Shown here piece after piece: positions 40,043-44,115 of a stretch of DNA of 44,115 nt. Origin of the DNA: Streptomyces acidicola (lineage in GTDB: Bacteria > Actinomycetota > Actinomycetes > Streptomycetales > Streptomycetaceae); NCBI RefSeq assembly GCF_009377235.1, contig NZ_VMNX01000059.1, positions 1 to 44,115 of the forward strand, written 5' to 3'. Under the pieces are notes generated by a model. The model searched no databases. It was not told the DNA's origin and worked only from the letters and a program-made list of their open reading frames with translations. The position numbers and the translations under genes are program-made. Numbering within the stretch: the first letter of the stretch is position 1; every line of letters starts with the position of its first letter.

Positions 40043-40744
40043 GCCGACTCCAGCGCGTCCGGGGCGATGGGGGGAGATTGCCTCGGTGGTGGGTGCGGGC
40101 CGCTCGCGACGGCGCCGAGGGGCGCATCTGGCGAGGCGTGGCTCGCGGATGCGTCCGCGCCTGAAGCCGGAGACACCTCAAGCCGGAGAGACCTGAAGCC
40201 GGAGGCAAAGCCGTCGCACGCACCGGCCCCAGCAGGAACGGCAGGCCGTCGACGCCTTGACCTCGTTGCTTCTTGACTGTCCGCTCAAGTTGACTGTCCG
40301 CTCAAGCGCCCAGCCGCGGCCGACCAGGATCAGACGACCGATGGGCGCGACCTGACGGCCGACCAGGCATCCGAGGGGCGCATGCCGCGTTCTCCCCTGC
40401 ACACCGAAGGCGGCAACGGAGTCGGGCACAACCCCCGGGGCAGATCCCGCCCCGCACCCCACCCGGATGCACGCCCGGGAAAAGGTGGCGGACCGACCGT
40501 CGTGTGAACAATTGCGAACGGTTGGTGGACGGCGTGTGTGCGCCGCCGGAACGGCACAACTCCCCATGGTCCACTTGCCCTCGGCGAGGCATCGCCGCAT
40601 CTCCCGGCGCACGAACGCGCATCCACGGGTCCCCACGTCCGCTGTCTCACGGGCCTGTCACAATTACCTGCACACTGGAACCACTTCCGGATCGCACACG
40701 TGATCACCAGTGACGCATTGATGCCACCAAGCCTGGGGAAATTC
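40043..40744. other. 702-base intergenic region with short repeats
   Basis: No convincing gene. Short AAGCCGGAG-type repeats lie near 40160-40205, an exact 17-bp tandem duplication at 40273-40306, and an AT-richer segment at 40655-40720 that should hold the promoter of the LamG gene. GGAAC (40677-40681) followed 17 bases later by CGTG is a weak candidate for an ECF-type promoter. Long open frames on both strands here have improbable composition. Confidence 0.5.
40273..40306 (+). repeat. exact 17-bp tandem repeat
   Basis: TTGACTGTCCGCTCAAG occurs twice without a gap (40273-40289, 40290-40306). Each unit contains a CTTGA/TCAAG inverted pair when read with its neighbour. Confidence 0.9.
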
Positions 40745-41515
40745 ATGACGCGCAGATGGTCGCTCATCACCACGATCGCCGTATTGACCGTCGCGCTGGC
40801 CTTCGTTGTCGTCCAACTGGTGCGCGGCCAGGACTCCGGGAAGGAACAGGTCGAGGCGAAGCCGGCCGCGTCGAGCCCGGACGCCGGCGCCGAGTCGTTG
40901 CAGGGGCTCGGATGGTGGCCCCTGCACCAGTCCGGCACCGCGAAGGTCGGCGAGTACGACGCCGTGGTCAGCGGCGGCACGCAGTGGACCGACGGCCCCG
41001 AGGGCGGCGCCCTGCGGCTGGACGGCACCAGCGGATACGTGGACACCAACACCCGGCTCGACACCGTGGACAAGGACTACTCGGTCGCCGCGCGGGTGCG
41101 CCTCACCGACCAGGACATGACCCGCATGCGCACCGCCGTGTCCCAGGACGGTGACCGGATCAGCACGTTCTTCCTCCAGTACTCCGGCCAGGACGGGAAC
41201 TTCGCCTTCAGTTTCGGCGGTGCCCGTACGGTCGCGGAGACGCCCGAGAAGCCGCAGTCCGGCCGCTGGTACCACCTGACCGGCACATACAGCCAGAAGG
41301 ACCTCCGGATGCGGGTCTACGTGGACGGCCAACTCGCGGCAACCAGGGTGGCCTCCAACAGCGTGAAGCCCACTGGCGCCGTGGTGATCGGACGCGGCAA
41401 GTTCGCCGGCAAGGCGGCCGACTTCTGGAACGGTGACATCGCCGACGTACATGTCTACGACCGGGAGCTGACGCCCCGTGAGGTGGGCTCGCTTTCCTCC
41501 AACGAACCGGGCTGA
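40745..41515 (+). CDS. membrane-anchored LamG/concanavalin-like domain protein
   Basis: A 256-residue protein. Residues 7-27 (SLITTIAVLTVALAFVVVQLV) form a signal anchor with only about six cytoplasmic residues. After a linker, a LamG-type jelly-roll fills about residues 60-250: WWPLHQSGTAKVGEYDAVVSGGTQW, RLDGTSGYVDTNTRL, FSFGGARTVAETPEKPQSGRWYHLTGTYSQKDLRMRVYVDGQLAAT and GKAADFWNGDIADVHVYDRELTPREV. Such domains bind glycans or other ligands at the cell surface. GGGGA lies before ATG 40745; ATG 40721 is also in frame. It precedes an ECF sigma factor on the same strand (141-base gap). Confidence 0.85.
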   Translation: MTRRWSLITTIAVLTVALAFVVVQLVRGQDSGKEQVEAKPAASSPDAGAESLQGLGWWPLHQSGTAKVGEYDAVVSGGTQWTDGPEGGALRLDGTSGYVDTNTRLDTVDKDYSVAARVRLTDQDMTRMRTAVSQDGDRISTFFLQYSGQDGNFAFSFGGARTVAETPEKPQSGRWYHLTGTYSQKDLRMRVYVDGQLAATRVASNSVKPTGAVVIGRGKFAGKAADFWNGDIADVHVYDRELTPREVGSLSSNEPG

Positions 41516-41656
41516 TCGGCGCCAACGGGGCGAGTTCACCGCCGCCGGGGGCTGACGGGCGCCGCACGGGCGCACGGCGGCCCGCGGCGGCGCCTGCCGC
41601 TTCTCCCGCGCCGGTTGAACCTGTATCCCCCCACAGACGACCGGAGAGGAAGGCCC

Positions 41657-42241
41657 TTGTCGGCCAGCGCTTCGACCGAAGACCTGATACCCGGCCCCCA
41701 AGCCGAGGAACTCGGCCCCGACGAATTCCTCAGAGCGCTCTACGACTTCCACGGCAGCGCGTTGCTGCAGTTCGCCGCACGGCGGCTGGAGGGCGACTGG
41801 CACCGTGCCGAGGACGTCCTCCAGGAAGTCGCGATACGCGCCTGGCGGCACTCCGGGGAACTCGACCCGACCACGGATTCGGCGCGGCCCTGGCTGTTCA
41901 CCGCGCTGCGCAATCTCGTCATCGACAGCCACCGGGCCCGCCAGGCCAGACCACCGGAGACCGGTGACCCCGAACTCGCCCACCTGCCGGTGTCCGACGG
42001 CGTGGACCACATCCTCACCTCCCAGGTACTCACCGAGGCGTTGTGGGATCTACGGCCGGCACAGCGCGAGGTCCTGCTGCACGTGCACTACCTGGGACGC
42101 AGCGTCAACCAGACGGCCAAGGTCCTCGGTGTGCCGCCGGGCACGGTCAAGTCCCGGACGTACTACGCCGCCCGCGCCCTGCGCGAGGCACTGCACAGCC
42201 GCGGGCTGTACGCGGACGGCCTGGACCGCGAGGCCGGATGA
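41657..42241 (+). CDS. ECF-type sigma factor
   Basis: An alternative sigma factor of about 194 residues. Region 2 is FLRALYDFHGSALLQFAARRLEGDWHRAEDVLQEVAIRAWRH, then RPWLFTALRNLVIDSHRARQ. Region 4 is LTEALWDLRPAQREVLLHVHYLGRSVNQTAKVLGVPPGTVKSRTYYAARALREAL. The start is uncertain: TTG 41657 follows GAGGAAGG at good spacing, and another TTG at 41615 is in frame without a clear ribosome site. ECF factors are normally held by an anti-sigma gene immediately downstream; here the next gene is convergent, 3 bases after the stop, and does not look like a zinc-binding anti-sigma. Confidence 0.9.
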   Translation: MSASASTEDLIPGPQAEELGPDEFLRALYDFHGSALLQFAARRLEGDWHRAEDVLQEVAIRAWRHSGELDPTTDSARPWLFTALRNLVIDSHRARQARPPETGDPELAHLPVSDGVDHILTSQVLTEALWDLRPAQREVLLHVHYLGRSVNQTAKVLGVPPGTVKSRTYYAARALREALHSRGLYADGLDREAG

Positions 42242-42244
42242 CAC

Positions 42245-43186
42245 TTATGCCAGACGTCCCGCGTGCCGGGTGATCTCCAGGCCGAGCGGCCCGGTGTCGA
42301 GCGATCCGCCCGCACCGGCACTCCAGCGCCACCCCGTGGGTGCCTCGCCGAGCACCAGCAGCGCGTCCCCGCGCCGCAGGCCGGCCAGTGCCCCCTCCCG
42401 TCGCGGGAGCTGTGAGGCGTCCACGACGAACAGATGCGGCGCCTCGCCCTGGACGGCGATCCGGCTGCTGCCCTCGATCAGCCGGAAGATCTGGGTGACG
42501 TCGGGCGATCCGGGCTCCGGCGCTCCTGTGCCCGCCGACGCCGCCGTGGCGAACGCCTCCTCCAGGCTGGCCGCGTTGTGCAGACGCGAGGTCCGCGGCT
42601 CGTCGCCGGAAAAGAGCCGGCCGTTGGCCAGGGATCCCACCAGGGTGACCTCGGCGAGCGCCCCCACCGGGCTGTCGAGCGCCTCGGCGACGACGGCCCG
42701 CACCAGGCTGTGTACCTCGTCGTCCGGACCCGTCACCGAGATGGGTCCCGCCGCCCGGGAGAGGTCGACCAGCACCCGGTCGGGGCCGTCCAGGCCCACG
42801 GTCACCGTCAGCGCGTACGGCAGGGCCGGTTCGCCTTCCGGGCCGGGGCGGTGCAGATCGTCGGGCGAGATCGTCCAGCGTTCGCCGTCCGCCTCGGCGG
42901 TCCAGGGCGCGGGGGCGGCCTCCTCGGCCCCGGCCAGCAGCAGTCCGAGCCGCTCCTCGGAGTAGACGACGGCGTACAGGTCGGGCAGCGACCGGCCGGA
43001 GCGCAGGCATTCGCCCGTCAGCCGGCGCAAGCCCGCGTTGACCACGTCCAGCGCCTCCCTCCCCACGACGGCGGCCGAGGCGGCGACGGGCTTCGGCGGG
43101 CGGGGCCGCCGCTCGGTGAGGATCAGCGCGGCCACCGCCCCGATCAGCGCCAGCCCCAGCACTACGGCCAGGACGTACCAGATCAT
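42245..43186 (-). CDS. membrane-anchored hypothetical protein next to FtsK-like gene
   Basis: A 313-residue protein with one N-terminal membrane segment (MIWYVLAVVLGLALIGAVAALIL) followed by a soluble, probably cytoplasmic, domain with no recognised motif. A repeated pattern of strand-rich segments ends GDALLVLGEAPTGWRWSAGAGGSLDTGPLGLEITRHAGRLA. ATG 43186 was chosen because AAGGAG lies 8 bases upstream and the membrane helix starts at once. It is divergent from the FtsK/SpoIIIE-type gene, so a link to type VII-like secretion or DNA-pump complexes is possible but inferred from position only. Confidence 0.7.
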   Translation of the reverse strand: MIWYVLAVVLGLALIGAVAALILTERRPRPPKPVAASAAVVGREALDVVNAGLRRLTGECLRSGRSLPDLYAVVYSEERLGLLLAGAEEAAPAPWTAEADGERWTISPDDLHRPGPEGEPALPYALTVTVGLDGPDRVLVDLSRAAGPISVTGPDDEVHSLVRAVVAEALDSPVGALAEVTLVGSLANGRLFSGDEPRTSRLHNAASLEEAFATAASAGTGAPEPGSPDVTQIFRLIEGSSRIAVQGEAPHLFVVDASQLPRREGALAGLRRGDALLVLGEAPTGWRWSAGAGGSLDTGPLGLEITRHAGRLA

Positions 43187-43278
43187 CTTCTGACTCCTTG
43201 TCGGGACGCCCCGGCGGCGGAGCCGGGACAGTCGAAAGCGGGGTCGGCACACTCGCTGCGCCGTGCACCCGATGGCCA

Positions 43279-43345
43279 CTACGGCGGCCGTCCGCGGATG
43301 GTTCACCGATGCGCCGGGTGAACCATCCGCGGACGGCCGCCGTAG
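43279..43345. repeat. 29-bp perfect inverted repeat (long hairpin)
   Basis: The left arm 43279-43307 and right arm 43317-43345 are exact reverse complements separated by 9 bases; the left arm begins CTACGGCGGCCGTCCGCGG. It lies between two divergent genes, where a terminator is not expected. Confidence 0.95.
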
Positions 43346-43419
43346 GACCCGTCAGTGGCACGGGAGCCGCCGAGTGCGGCTGCCGAGGCCCCCATTCACG
43401 CAGGCTGGAGGACGTTTTC

Positions 43420-44100
43420 GTGTCGTTGATGTTGACCGTGGTCGAGGGGGGCGGTGACGCGTTCGACGTCCACCTCGACGCCGACCCCGACACGCCCGTG
43501 AGCGCTGTCGCGGAGGCGCTGGCCGGGGCGGGAGGCGTCCACCGGCCCCCGGAGGGCCTCGGCCTGTACGCCGGCGACCGTCTGCTGCCCGCCGATATGC
43601 GGCTGAGGGACGCGCCGCTCCACCACGCGGCCATCGTGGGCCTGGGCCGCCCTGCGGGCACCGCGTCGGCCGAACCGGACGGGCTGGTGGAGGTCCGTGC
43701 GGTCGGCGGGACCGGCGCGGGCGCCGTGCACCGGCTCGACATGGGCGAGTACCGGATCGGGCTGGCCCACGACGGGACCGCTCAGCTGCTGCGCGCCGTA
43801 CCGGACCGTCCGTTCGCCGTCCTGACGGTGGGCCCCCAAGGACGCTGCCGTATCGCGCCCGACGCCTCCGCGCCGGGCGGCGGCACCCTGCAACTGGACC
43901 GCGAGGACCTCGCCGAGGCGACCGCCTGGTCGGCCGGCGCACAGCTCCTCGTCGGAGACTGCCTGCTCGAACTCGCCCTCCCGCAGAAGCCGGACGCGGC
44001 CGTGCAGCCGTCGGAGGACGGCACCGGCCGGGACTACAACCGGCCGCCGCGGCTGCGGCCGGCCGAGAACGCCACCCGCTTCACCCTGCCCTCCCCGCCC
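43420..44100 (+). CDS. FtsK/SpoIIIE (EccC-like) protein, N-terminal part, truncated by window end
   Basis: The first 227 residues of a larger protein. The N-terminal ~75 residues form a ubiquitin-like YukD/EccD-type fold (LTVVEGGGDAFDVHLDADPDTPVSAVAEALAGAGG). They are followed by an FHA-like region (MGEYRIGLAHDGTAQLLRA...GGTLQLDREDLAEATAWSAGAQLLVGDCLLELA). The sequence then reaches DYNRPPRLRPAENATRFTLPSPP, the linker that in Streptomyces FtsK/SpoIIIE proteins precedes the membrane helices and ATPase domains. GTG 43420 has GGAGG upstream; ATG 43429 is possible. The frame is open through 44100, after which the sequence is adapter and must not be translated. Confidence 0.8.
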
Positions 44101-44115
44101 TGTCTCTTATACACA
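44100..44115 (+). other. Tn5/Nextera mosaic-end adapter sequence (assembly artefact)
   Basis: The window ends CTGTCTCTTATACACA, the first 16 bases of the 19-base Tn5 mosaic end used in tagmentation libraries. It is AT-rich, unlike the flanking coding DNA. It marks an untrimmed contig end, not genome sequence. Confidence 0.95.

Noticed and set aside
40330..41073. 247-residue minus-strand frame reaching into the gene-free region
   Set aside because: It overlaps the LamG gene antisense. Its free part has improbable Pro/Ser/Arg/Cys composition and no ribosome site.

Overview
The window reads as a segment of a high-GC actinomycete chromosome, most likely Streptomyces. The evidence is third-position G/C bias in every real gene, frequent GTG starts and ATGA/GTGA stop-start overlaps, an AfsA-type butyrolactone synthase, a SARP regulator, and a C-terminal gene of the Streptomyces FtsK/EccC type. 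It appears to be a contig end: the last 16 bases match the Tn5/Nextera mosaic-end adapter.

Region 1 (1-14460, possibly to 17615) looks like the edge of a specialised-metabolite gene cluster. It holds an AfsA/ScbA-like gene, a NarL-type response regulator convergent with a DesK-type histidine kinase, a SagB-type nitroreductase-fold dehydrogenase, a SARP activator, a type II thioesterase, an MFS exporter, an adenylating ligase overlapping a PLP-dependent (DAP/Orn-type) decarboxylase, a P450 and a PHBH-type flavin monooxygenase. The ligase-decarboxylase pair suggests an amino-acid unit activated and decarboxylated on a carrier protein. No PKS, NRPS or carrier protein is visible here. The minus-strand run 17615->13198 (small secreted or anchored protein, cysteine-synthase-like enzyme, second MFS, flavin monooxygenase) is closely packed and may be a separate unit.

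Region 2 (17849-19641) is a metal-response operon: a CmtR-like ArsR repressor with a palindromic operator, a cation-diffusion transporter and an ICMT-like membrane methyltransferase.

Region 3 (19645-25924, minus strand) is one tightly coupled operon matching the conserved but functionally unassigned STM4011-STM4015 families: two radical SAM proteins, an alkaline-phosphatase-fold hydrolase, an ATP-grasp-like protein and two tandem leucine-rich-repeat proteins. It is the best candidate in the window for an undescribed system.

Region 4 (26169-38260) is carbohydrate use. A secreted Sde182-type nucleoside-hydrolase-like protein is followed by a coupled operon of TIM-barrel isomerase, split transketolase (two subunits), FGGY kinase, DUF2291 protein, ribose-type ABC importer and a SorC-family regulator. 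The enzyme set fits the transketolase route for D-apiose (isomerase, apulose kinase, apulose-4-phosphate transketolase). That substrate is an inference.

Region 5 (38633-44100) holds a small histidine-motif protein paired with a DUF6745 protein, a membrane-anchored LamG protein followed by an ECF sigma factor with no recognisable anti-sigma, a membrane-anchored hypothetical protein, a 29-bp perfect inverted repeat, and the 5' part of an FtsK/SpoIIIE-type gene cut by the contig end.

A recurring feature is short tandem repeats, including 15-bp in-frame repeats inside at least three genes and several intergenic arrays.
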